A stretch of 64,000 nucleotides of DNA from an uncultured Burkholderiales bacterium (GTDB taxonomy: Bacteria > Pseudomonadota > Gammaproteobacteria > Burkholderiales > Eutrophovitaceae). The position numbers and the translations under genes are program-made. Positions 33,170 through 41,501 of this stretch are shown piece by piece (the first letter of the stretch is position 1; every line of letters begins with the position of its first letter). The DNA is taken from positions 1 through 64,000 of the forward strand of contig CATOSA010000061.1 in the NCBI GenBank assembly GCA_951812315.1, in the 5' to 3' direction. Under the pieces are notes generated by a model that did not search any database, was not told the origin of the DNA, and saw only the letters and a list, made by a program, of their open reading frames with translations.

Positions 33170-33799
33170 GTGATTGCATTGGTCGATCTCAACATTGGAA
33201 ATCTTGGTTCAATCATGGAGGCGTTCCGCCGCGTGGGTGCGCCGTCGACCGAGAAGGCTACGGCGGAAAACGTTGGCAGTTGTAAGGCCGTTCTGTTGCC
33301 GGGAGTTGGGGCATTCGGAGACGGAATGGCGAGTCTTCGAGAGCAGGGTCTGGAAGAGCCCATCCGTTCTGCAGCGGCGCGCGGCGTACCGGTACTTGGC
33401 ATTTGCCTGGGCATACAGTTGCTTGCCATGACTAGCGAGGAACATGGTTTGCATCGAGGCCTCGGCTTGATTCGCGGGAAGGTCGTGAAGCTAAATCCGA
33501 CCGGGCCCGGGTTTCGCGTGCCGAATATTGGCTGGTGTGATGTCACGCCATCGCGGGAAAGCGTGCTATTCCCGGACGCGCGGCCTGGATGTTTCTATCA
33601 TGTTCACAGTTTTCACCTTCGCACCGATGAGCCCGCTGATGTTGCAGCGTCGATGCAGTATAGCGACGAGCCTGTTACATGCGCTGTAGAGCAAGGCAAC
33701 GTGATGGGCGTGCAATTCCATCCTGAAAAAAGTCAGGATGACGGACTGCGCTTGCTGGACCAATTCTTTGATTATTTGCGCCGCAACGGCCGCGCCTGA
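33170..33799 (+). CDS. hisH: HisH-type glutamine amidotransferase (LPS-cluster copy)
   Basis: The triad is complete: Cys79 in GICLGIQLL and His/Glu in GVQFHPEKSQ. The oxyanion strand PGVGAFGDGM is normal. It releases ammonia from glutamine and passes it to HisF. No other histidine genes are nearby, and the next gene fuses HisF to a sugar amidotransferase, so this copy serves sugar amidination, as with the HisH2/HisF2 pair in Pseudomonas aeruginosa O-antigen loci. It starts with GTG two bases after the previous stop. Confidence 0.9.
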   Translation: MIALVDLNIGNLGSIMEAFRRVGAPSTEKATAENVGSCKAVLLPGVGAFGDGMASLREQGLEEPIRSAAARGVPVLGICLGIQLLAMTSEEHGLHRGLGLIRGKVVKLNPTGPGFRVPNIGWCDVTPSRESVLFPDARPGCFYHVHSFHLRTDEPADVAASMQYSDEPVTCAVEQGNVMGVQFHPEKSQDDGLRLLDQFFDYLRRNGRA

Positions 33800-33808
33800 A
33801 GGGATACC

Positions 33809-35884
33809 GTGAGCCGCCCGCGCCTGATCCCGATTCTGTTGCTCAAGCACGGTGTAATCGTGCGCAGCCAGCTGTTCAAGGTGCACCAGGTCATCGGCAA
33901 CCCGATGAGTACGGTAGAGCGCTATTCCAACTGGAATGTCGACGAGTTGATCCTTCTGGACATCAGTGCGGATGACTTTCACGATCTTCGCCGCGATGAT
34001 CTGCAGCAGCGCTACCAGGGTACGCGCGCTCTGGATGTGCTTCGCGAAGTTGCCAGGGTTTGTTTCATGCCGCTTACTTTCGGAGGGCGGGTACGTACGC
34101 TCGATGATTTCAGTTTGCGGCTTGCGGCCGGCGCCGACAAGGTAGTCATCAATACGGCGGCCGTGGATGATCCGGGATTTATCGAGGCCGCATCGCGGCG
34201 ATTTGGCGCGCAATGCGTGGTCGTTTCAATCGATGCCAAGCGTCACGCTGACGGCCGCTACGAAGTCTATGCGGGCGACGGAAAGCGCCCGACAGGAATG
34301 TCACCGGAACAATGGGCGCAACAGGCAGAGGAGCTGGGAGCCGGCGAGATCTTTCTCAATTCAATTGACCGGGACGGGTCTGCACTCGGATATGACCTTG
34401 ATCTGGTGTGCATGATAGCTGACGCCGTAACAATTCCGGTTGTTACTTGCGGAGGTGTGGGCAAGTATTCAGATTTCGCGCCCGGCGTTGTTGAAGGCGG
34501 CGCGTCTGCTGTGGCGGCTGCCAACATATTTCATTTCTACGAGTTGTCATACCCGTTCGCGAAGCAGGCCTGTCTGGACGCAGGCATACCGATGCGCCCG
34601 GTCAAGCTCGATAGCCGCTGGCAGCGACGCGATCCCGTATACGACAAGGCGGCAGAGGACAAGCGCTTAGAAGAACGGATGCGACGCGCAGACGAGCGCG
34701 ACTACGTTGCGGCGACGCCGCGCCCGGTCAAGCAGAATATTCGTTGGTGTACACGCTGTGTGTATCCCTCGATCAGCGCGGCGCCGATGGAGTTTGACGA
34801 GCACGGCGTATGCATGGGCTGTCGAATGGCAGAGGTGAAGGCAGCCATTCCACAATCGGAATGGCGCCGCCGCCGTGAATTGTTGCGAGAGATTCTCGAG
34901 AATTACCGCTGCCGAGACGGCAGCCGCCATGATGTTGTCATTGCCGTGAGTGGCGGCAAGGACAGCTATTATCAGGCGCATGTGATAAAGCACGAGTTCG
35001 GATTGAACCCGCTGCTCGTAACTTACGACGGAAACAACTGGACGCCTCCGGGCTGGCGTAACATGATTCACATGCGCGAGGCCTTCGACGTGGACCACAT
35101 AGTCGTGCGTCCGTCCGTAGAGGTGTTGCGCAAGCTCAACCGCCTGGCATTTGTCGTGATGGGTGACATGAACTGGCATGCTCATGTAGGCATCACAACG
35201 GTACCCTGCCGGGTGGCAGTGCAAAATCGCGTGCCGCTCGTGATCTGGGGCGAGCACGGTTATCTGGATCTGTGCGGCCAGTTCTCAATGGACGATTTTC
35301 CGGAAATGAGCTATCGCGACCGGCTCGAGCATTTTGCGCGTGGCTACGAATGGAATTACTTTGCCGGGCGAGACGGACTGACGAGCGCGGACCTGATCCC
35401 CTGGAAATATCCCGGCGATCAGGAGATATTCGATATCGATTTACGAGGAATTTATCTGGGAAATTATGTGTATTGGGAAGCGAACGAGCACGCCGACATG
35501 GTGGTGGAAAAGTATGGTTTTGAGACCAGCGACGTACGCTTCGAACGTACCTACCGCCGTATGTCCAATCTCGACGACATGCATGAGAATGGCATTCACG
35601 ACTACCTGAAGTTCATCAAGTTTGGCTACGGGCGTTGCACCGACCACGTGTGCAAAGACATTCGCGCAGGATTGATGACGCGCGAGCGTGGCCTGGAACT
35701 GGTGCGCAGCATGGACCACGTCAAATCCAGCGATCTGAAGCGCTGGCTCGACTACGCGGGAATGACCGAGGACGAGTATGACCGCATCGCCGATACGTTC
35801 AGGGACCCGCGCGTGTGGCGCGTCGAGGATGGGGCCTGGGTCAAGGACGAGCCTTGGTCGGCACCAAAAGAGGTGCATCGATGA
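33809..35884 (+). CDS. HisF-WbpG fusion: ammonia channel plus N-acetyl sugar amidotransferase
   Basis: Residues 1-260 are a HisF-like barrel (WNVDELILLDISADDF, KVVINTAA, VVSIDAK, VTCGGVGKYSDF). The first catalytic Asp of true HisF, in the PCLDV motif, is replaced: RLIPILLLKHG. The second, in SIDAK, is kept. From about residue 310 a WbpG/PseA domain follows: cysteines at 314, 317, 335 and 338 (WCTRCV, CMGC), PP-loop AVSGGKDSYYQ and LVIWGEHG. The fusion would move ammonia from HisH directly to the amidating site. I do not recall this fusion as a described arrangement; the genes are normally separate. The start is a GTG at 33809. Confidence 0.85.
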   Translation: MSRPRLIPILLLKHGVIVRSQLFKVHQVIGNPMSTVERYSNWNVDELILLDISADDFHDLRRDDLQQRYQGTRALDVLREVARVCFMPLTFGGRVRTLDDFSLRLAAGADKVVINTAAVDDPGFIEAASRRFGAQCVVVSIDAKRHADGRYEVYAGDGKRPTGMSPEQWAQQAEELGAGEIFLNSIDRDGSALGYDLDLVCMIADAVTIPVVTCGGVGKYSDFAPGVVEGGASAVAAANIFHFYELSYPFAKQACLDAGIPMRPVKLDSRWQRRDPVYDKAAEDKRLEERMRRADERDYVAATPRPVKQNIRWCTRCVYPSISAAPMEFDEHGVCMGCRMAEVKAAIPQSEWRRRRELLREILENYRCRDGSRHDVVIAVSGGKDSYYQAHVIKHEFGLNPLLVTYDGNNWTPPGWRNMIHMREAFDVDHIVVRPSVEVLRKLNRLAFVVMGDMNWHAHVGITTVPCRVAVQNRVPLVIWGEHGYLDLCGQFSMDDFPEMSYRDRLEHFARGYEWNYFAGRDGLTSADLIPWKYPGDQEIFDIDLRGIYLGNYVYWEANEHADMVVEKYGFETSDVRFERTYRRMSNLDDMHENGIHDYLKFIKFGYGRCTDHVCKDIRAGLMTRERGLELVRSMDHVKSSDLKRWLDYAGMTEDEYDRIADTFRDPRVWRVEDGAWVKDEPWSAPKEVHR

Positions 35885-36921
35885 GTACGCAAGGTGGAAT
35901 CGAGCTAGGAGAACGGCTCAGCGAGAAGGAACTGTGCCCGGAGGATTTGCTCGCAGGGCAGGAGGCGGCATTCGCGCGGGATATCGCGAGACTGCATGCG
36001 CGCGAAGACGAGTTTCGGGAAGTGCCGTGCCCGGCGTGTGGCGCCGACGAGGCCGCCCCGGCCTTTGAGAAGTTTGGTTTCCGTTTCGCGGCTTGCCGCA
36101 ATTGCGGCACGCTATACATGACGCCCCGTCCGTCACCAGCGGTGATGGCAGATTACTATGCGAATTCCGAAAACTATGCCTACTGGGCAAAATACATCTT
36201 TCCGTCTTCGGAAGCGTCGCGACGCGAGAAAATCCACAAGCCGTGGTTCGAGAGGGTGATTGGCTATTGCGACCAATACGACATTAACCGCGGCACCCTT
36301 GTTGAAATCGGACCCGGTTTCGGAACTTTTGCGGTTGTGGCGACCGAGTCGCAGCGCTTCGAGCGTGTATTCGCGGTAGAACCAACGCCCGAGATGGCAC
36401 AATCTTGCCGGGACCGTGGCGTGCAAGTCATACAAAAGCGCGTGGAGGATATAGACGACGAACTCGACGGGGCAGATGTGCTGGTGTCGTTCGAAGTCAT
36501 CGAACATCTGTTTGACCCGGCAGCTTTTCTTGCGCAGTGCGCGCGCCTGGTTCGTCCCGGCGGATTGCTCGTGTTGTCGTGCCCGAACGGGCAAGGATTC
36601 GATATTGCAATGCTGGGTTCTGCAGCGTTGGCGGTCGACGCCGAGCACGTTAACTTATTTAATCCCGACTCGCTTTCCGCACTATTGCGCAGGTCGGCAT
36701 TCGAGGTGCTTCAAGTGAGCACGCCGGGCAGGCTCGATGCGGAATTTGTGCGCGAAGCTGCGCTCAAAGGTGAAATCGACCTGTCGGAAGATGCGTTTCT
36801 GCGCCGGGTGCTGATTGACGAGTGGGACCGCCTAGGTTGGCCATTTCAGCAGTTTTTGGCGGACAACGGATTGTCTTCACATATGTGGCTGGCAGCGCGC
36901 CGGCAACCGGAGCGGGAATGA
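35881..36921 (+). CDS. class I methyltransferase with N-terminal zinc-ribbon-like domain
   Basis: The N-terminal cysteine set CPACGADEA and CRNCGTLYMTPRPS is followed by the SAM motif TLVEIGPGFGTFAVVA, VSFEVIEHLFDPAAFL and PGGLLVLSCPNGQGFDI. The pattern matches the C-methyltransferase/Methyltransf_23 group. Length is 346 residues. The ATG at 35881 overlaps the stop of the fusion gene. It is the first of three consecutive methyltransferase genes. Targets may be the amidated sugar or a precursor. Confidence 0.8.
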   Translation: MSTQGGIELGERLSEKELCPEDLLAGQEAAFARDIARLHAREDEFREVPCPACGADEAAPAFEKFGFRFAACRNCGTLYMTPRPSPAVMADYYANSENYAYWAKYIFPSSEASRREKIHKPWFERVIGYCDQYDINRGTLVEIGPGFGTFAVVATESQRFERVFAVEPTPEMAQSCRDRGVQVIQKRVEDIDDELDGADVLVSFEVIEHLFDPAAFLAQCARLVRPGGLLVLSCPNGQGFDIAMLGSAALAVDAEHVNLFNPDSLSALLRRSAFEVLQVSTPGRLDAEFVREAALKGEIDLSEDAFLRRVLIDEWDRLGWPFQQFLADNGLSSHMWLAARRQPERE

Positions 36922-37823
36922 ACGACGAAGAACGCCGACGTGCAGCCGAAGCCGCAGTCAAGGACTGCTATTCCACCTGGGCGCAGAGTTACCACACTGA
37001 CTATTACTCGGGCCAGGCAGCTTATCCACCAGTACATCAGGGTTTGCTTCATAGCTGGTTGGCCGACAGCGGCGCGCGCAGCGTTCTGGACGCGGGTTGC
37101 GGCCCTGCTTCGATGCTGCGCCATCTCGCGGATTTGCAGGCCGACTTGTATGGTTTTGACCTTACGCCGGAGATGGTGAACGAAGCGCGTCGCGTGATGA
37201 AACCGCTCGGTACGCCGCCAGAGCGAATCTGGGAAGGCAGCGTTACAGACCCTGCTGCGTTTCGGCGTCCGAATCGCGGCAGCTTTGATGCTGCAATCTG
37301 CATCGGTGTGCTACCTCATGTTCCGTCTGAGTGTGATGAGACTGTCATTCACAACTTGCGCGATAGCGTGCGCCGTGGAGGATTGATTGCGCTTGAGGCT
37401 CGTAACCAGTTGTTTGCGTTGTTTACGCTTAATAGATACTCGTACGATTTCTTTACGAACGAGTTGGCACAGACCGAACAGCTCAAGCGAGCAGAAAATG
37501 CAGGACTGGAGGCCGTTCTGTCAGGATTACAGGACCGGTTTCGGATGGATCTGCCACCGGTGCGCAGTGGCAAGAGCGGTGAGCCGGGCTATGACGAGGT
37601 GCTATCGCGAACCCACAATCCACTTTTGCTCAAACAGCAATTCGAAGATGCGGGCCTGAGCCAGGTTGAGGTGTTGTTTTACCATTTTCACTGCCTGCCG
37701 CCGATGTTTGAGGAAAAATTGCCTGAATTCTTTCGGACGCAAAGCCTTGCGATGGAAAATCCGAGAGATTGGCGCGGGTATTTCATGGCGTCGGCATTCA
37801 TCGTGGTGGGAAAACGAACGTGA
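36918..37823 (+). CDS. class I SAM-dependent methyltransferase
   Basis: SVLDAGCGPASMLRHLADL is motif I, LYGFDLTPEMVNEAR motif II, FDAAICIGVLPHVPSE motif IV and RRGGLIALEARN motif V. Length is 301 residues. The ATG at 36918 gives a four-base overlap with the preceding gene. A central insertion (about residues 170-225, LNRYSYDFFTNELAQ to PPVRSGKSGEPGYDEV) may form the substrate lid. The C-terminal FRTQSLAMENPRDWRGYFMASAFIVVGK resembles methyltransferases that act on sugar or small-molecule substrates. The specific target is unknown. Confidence 0.8.
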   Translation: MNDEERRRAAEAAVKDCYSTWAQSYHTDYYSGQAAYPPVHQGLLHSWLADSGARSVLDAGCGPASMLRHLADLQADLYGFDLTPEMVNEARRVMKPLGTPPERIWEGSVTDPAAFRRPNRGSFDAAICIGVLPHVPSECDETVIHNLRDSVRRGGLIALEARNQLFALFTLNRYSYDFFTNELAQTEQLKRAENAGLEAVLSGLQDRFRMDLPPVRSGKSGEPGYDEVLSRTHNPLLLKQQFEDAGLSQVEVLFYHFHCLPPMFEEKLPEFFRTQSLAMENPRDWRGYFMASAFIVVGKRT

Positions 37824-38530
37824 TCAGTGCCGATGGGTGGCAGCATTACTGCATCTGGGAGCACAGCTCGGACGTGCGTGACCTGTATGCGCGTCGTTGT
37901 CGTGGCGAGGAAGAGGAAATGACCGCGCATGCACAAGCTGCGGAGTTGCTTGAAGCGCGTATGCGCGACGGCGAATCGGTGCTTGATGCGGGTTGCGGCA
38001 GTGGTTATTTCTGGCATTCGTTGCGACGGCGGCACATATCCGCCGAGTATTGGGGGGTTGATGCGGCTCCCAGTTTGATCGACGTGGGCCGCAGTATCTT
38101 GCCCGAATTTGGCTTGCCAGCGGAACGTCTGCAGGTGCGGCGTATCGAGGATCTCGACGGCGAAGCGGATCATGTTGTCTGTATCAACGTATTGAGCAAC
38201 ATAGACAACTATCATCGTCCGCTGGAACGCCTGCTGCGGATAGCGCGCTGCAGCCTGATTTTGCGAGAATCTCTCAAACCGGGGGCAGAGTATCACTATG
38301 TCAAAGATCGTTTCCTTGATCCAGGCGTCGATCTGAATGTACACGTCAATCACTACGACCTGCAGGAGGTGGCAGCGTTTGTCCAATCCTATGGCTTCAG
38401 TGCCGAGATCGTGACCGACCGGCGTGCCGGCGGAGAACCCGAGCAGGTAATCGGCTATCCGCACTACTGGACGTTTCTTGTCGCGGACCGCGCTCCTATG
38501 CACCGCGAAGCAAAAGGCGGTGAACAATGA
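37820..38530 (+). CDS. class I SAM-dependent methyltransferase
   Basis: Motif I is VLDAGCGSGYFWHSL, followed by YWGVDAAPSLIDVGR and HVVCINVLSNIDNYHRPLERLLRIA. Length from the GTG at 37820 is 236 residues; the overlap with the previous stop is four bases. It is shorter than its two neighbours and has no extra zinc or lid domain. The three genes are not close copies of one another, so they probably methylate different positions or different intermediates. It overlaps the asparagine-synthetase-like gene that follows. Confidence 0.8.
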   Translation: MISADGWQHYCIWEHSSDVRDLYARRCRGEEEEMTAHAQAAELLEARMRDGESVLDAGCGSGYFWHSLRRRHISAEYWGVDAAPSLIDVGRSILPEFGLPAERLQVRRIEDLDGEADHVVCINVLSNIDNYHRPLERLLRIARCSLILRESLKPGAEYHYVKDRFLDPGVDLNVHVNHYDLQEVAAFVQSYGFSAEIVTDRRAGGEPEQVIGYPHYWTFLVADRAPMHREAKGGEQ

Positions 38531-40398
38531 GTCGTATCGCGGGCCTCACATCGCGCGAGCCTGATGGCAGTGCTGCGCGACTGCTCGCACCGATACTTGG
38601 TCAGGTTACGCTTGAAGGTTGGCGCGAAGAGCAGGCGAGTGTGGGTCTCGCTGCACTTGCCCATACAGGATGGCGTGATCCCGTCGTTGCGACTGACGCC
38701 AATCTTCTCGCAGTAGTAGATGGCACGTTTTACAACCGTGACGAGCTGCAAACAGACGCCGAGTGCGATGCCGCCACGTTGTTGAAGCTTTACCGGCGTC
38801 ACGGTTTCGAAGCGGCGTTACAGCGAATAAATGGGGACTTCGTGGTGGCGCTTTACGATTCGGTGGACGGCTCGATATGGCTCGGTCGTGATCGCGTTGG
38901 TCACAAGCCGTTGTACTACGCGCAATCGAATGGAATGTTTGCGTTCGCGTCTCAGCCGCGCGCATTGCTGTCGTTGCACGGTCTTTCAAGGTCGATCAAT
39001 CGTCGGTTCGCAGCCGTGTTCGCCGGTTCGCATTACCGCTACATCGATAATCGGCCGGAAGAATCCCCTTATGAAGCTGTCTCGCAGCTGCCCGCCGCAA
39101 ACGTCCTTCGTTTCAAAAACGGCACAGTCACGCGCGCCCGCTACTGGTCCCTCGACGATCTGCCGGAGTTCACTGACGATGAGCCAACTCTGGCGCGGCA
39201 ATATCGGGACCTGCTATTGGATGCCGTACGACGGCGCATCGGTAACGAGGAGCGCGCGGCGTTCACGCTCTCCGGAGGGATGGACAGTTCTTCTGTGGTG
39301 TCCTGTGCAGTAGAAGCGACCGGGCGGAAACTTCAGGCGTTCTCGTCCGTGTACAGCGACAAGACTTACGATGAGAGCGAGGACATCAAGTCATTCCTCG
39401 ATCATAAAGTCGAGCAGTGGCATGCTGTGCCGATCGAGGGTTTTGATCTGATGAACACGGTGCGAGAAATGGTGCGGGTACACGAAGAACCGGTGGCCAC
39501 CGCAACCTGGCTGTCGCATTTTCTGCTATGCAAAACGGTGCGCGATAGCGGGTTTGAGACCTTGTTTGGCGGATTGGGTGGTGACGAACTCAATGCGGGC
39601 GAATACGAGTATTTCATTTTCCACTTCGCCGACCTCGCGAGATCGGGCGAGTCACAGGCATTGGCGCATGAGATCGAAGCCTGGGCACGCCATCATGACC
39701 ATCCGATCTATCGAAAACATGCAGCGGCGGCCAAGGAGGCCATGGCGCGCATGACCGATCCGTCGCAGCCGGGGACAGTTCGGTTGGACCGGAGCCGGCT
39801 AACGCGTTACTACCCGGCCGTATCGAAGGGCTTCTACGACTTGTCGCACTTCGAACCGGTGATGGATCATGTGTTCGGTTCGTGGCTCAAGAACCGGACC
39901 CATCAGGATATTTTCCGCGAGACGGCACCGTGTTGCCTGCGTGCAGAGGACCGCAATTGTTCGGCTTTTGGCCTGGAGCACGCTGATCCTTTCTTCGATC
40001 ACCGTTTGATCGAGTTCATGTTTCGGGTTCCGGGCTATATGAAGATCAGGGACGGTGTGACCAAGCGCCTGTTGCGGGAGGCGATGAAGGGAATTGTTCC
40101 GGAGGAGACGCGCACCCGCGTGCAAAAAACCGGCTGGAATGCACCGGCTCACCTATGGTTTTCCATGGATGCCCGAACACAGCTGCGTGATATGGTTAAC
40201 TCGCGCTCTTTCCGGGAGCGCGGCATTTATGACATCGCGGAAGTTGTACGTTTAATCGACGAACACGAGCAGATTGTCGCGTCCGGTGCCCAACAGGAGA
40301 ATCACATGATGTTCCTGTGGCAGCTCACCAACCTGGAAGCATGGTTGGAATGGCACGAACAAACTCCGGTAACTTTGGAGACTTCCATCCATGCGTAG
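38527..40398 (+). CDS. asparagine-synthetase homologue lacking the glutaminase cysteine
   Basis: The protein starts MSRIAGLTS where AsnB has MCGIAG, so the catalytic cysteine is missing. RAELYN-type glutamine-site residues are also degenerate (VVDGTFYNRDEL). The synthetase half is intact: PP-loop TLSGGMDSSSVVSC, GLGGDELNAGEY and the C-terminal VQKTGWNAPAHLWF. The pattern is that of beta-lactam synthetases and lasso-peptide cyclases, which activate a carboxylate with ATP but do not use glutamine. It may form an amide with an amine substrate, or lactam. Length is 623 residues. It has a four-base overlap with the methyltransferase before it. Confidence 0.8.
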   Translation: MSRIAGLTSREPDGSAARLLAPILGQVTLEGWREEQASVGLAALAHTGWRDPVVATDANLLAVVDGTFYNRDELQTDAECDAATLLKLYRRHGFEAALQRINGDFVVALYDSVDGSIWLGRDRVGHKPLYYAQSNGMFAFASQPRALLSLHGLSRSINRRFAAVFAGSHYRYIDNRPEESPYEAVSQLPAANVLRFKNGTVTRARYWSLDDLPEFTDDEPTLARQYRDLLLDAVRRRIGNEERAAFTLSGGMDSSSVVSCAVEATGRKLQAFSSVYSDKTYDESEDIKSFLDHKVEQWHAVPIEGFDLMNTVREMVRVHEEPVATATWLSHFLLCKTVRDSGFETLFGGLGGDELNAGEYEYFIFHFADLARSGESQALAHEIEAWARHHDHPIYRKHAAAAKEAMARMTDPSQPGTVRLDRSRLTRYYPAVSKGFYDLSHFEPVMDHVFGSWLKNRTHQDIFRETAPCCLRAEDRNCSAFGLEHADPFFDHRLIEFMFRVPGYMKIRDGVTKRLLREAMKGIVPEETRTRVQKTGWNAPAHLWFSMDARTQLRDMVNSRSFRERGIYDIAEVVRLIDEHEQIVASGAQQENHMMFLWQLTNLEAWLEWHEQTPVTLETSIHA

Positions 40399-40455
40399 TT
40401 GCAACATGCCGAAATTGCAGGAACGCATGGGCCGCACCTCGACTGCAATGCGTCA

Positions 40456-41501
40456 ATGAGCGCGAATACGTTCCGAAAATCAGTTAGTCTGGTCAGATCG
40501 TCCTTGCGCATGGCACTGGGCGCACTGGTCTATGTATGGCGCGGTGTCACGCCGGCATACGCCTACCAGAGCATGATCCAGCTCTTCTGCTTGACCCGTG
40601 GCCGATCCAACGACCTCTTGGCGCGGGCGCATGGTTTTGTTCGCCCCCCTACCGCCTGCCACCTGCGCGTGGGGTGCTTGGAGACCTTGAGAACGGTGAG
40701 ATGGCGCGGGTGGAGAGCGCATTGAAAAAATCCGGCTTTCACGTATTCGAGCAGCGCCTTCCGGAGGAAACGTGCAAGCGACTGATGCAGTTCGCTCTGA
40801 CCCAGCCTTGCACTGTGCGCCCACCCGACCCGAAGCCGGGTCAGCGGCCAGGCGCGGCGAAAGTTACTGTTTATGAAGCGGACAATCCGCTAGGTGTTGT
40901 GTACGACTTTGACCCTCAGGATCTGGTTAACCATCCTGACGTGCAGGCGCTGATCTGCGATCCATCCATCCTGGCCGTGGCCCAGCAATATGTTGGCGCC
41001 AGACCGGTTCTGGATGAGATAAATCTGTGGTGGAGCACGGCGTACTCTTCGAAGGCGGATGCGAGTGCCGCGCAGCTATACCACTTCGATATGGATCGCA
41101 TTCGCTGGCTTAAGTTCTTCATCTATTTGACGGACATCACGACCCAGAGCGGGCCGCATTGTTTCGTCGCGGGTTCGCACCGGACCGGAGGTATTCCCGC
41201 TCATTTCCTTGACCGGGGTTATGCCCGTATTCCTGACGACGAGGTGCGCGAGGCGTATCCGCCGGAAGACTTGATCGAGTTCACCGGATGTAGTGGAACA
41301 ATCCTTGCCGAAGACACCCGCGGCTTACACAAGGGTAAACCGCTGCTCGAAGGACATCGCCTTGTGTTGGAGTTCAGCTCAAGCATGTTCGGTGCGACAC
41401 CGCTCAACCAGAGCCAGCTCACCAATTTCCATGCACCAAATTTCCAGTCGTGGATCCTGGCACATCGGCGTCTGTACGGCCGGTGGCTGAAATCTGCATG
41501 A
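40456..41501 (+). pseudogene. PhyH-type Fe(II)/2-oxoglutarate dioxygenase, frameshift in a C6 tract
   Basis: The catalytic part has the H-x-D of YHFDMDRI and the distal histidine in DTRGLHKGK, and SGPHCFVAGSH is typical of phytanoyl-CoA dioxygenase-like enzymes. Its N-terminus is in another frame. MSANTFRKSVSLVRSSLRM to LARAHGFVRP starts at an ATG at 40456, and the second frame continues YRLPPARGVLGDLENGEMARVE. The shift falls in a run of six C near 40643. The open ORF of the second frame starts only at 40536. It may hydroxylate the sugar or acyl product of the cluster. It overlaps the transporter ATG by four bases. Confidence 0.7.

Noticed and set aside
33170-33799. HisH as part of histidine biosynthesis
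   Set aside because: No other his genes are present and the neighbouring HisF has lost its first catalytic Asp and is fused to a sugar amidotransferase.
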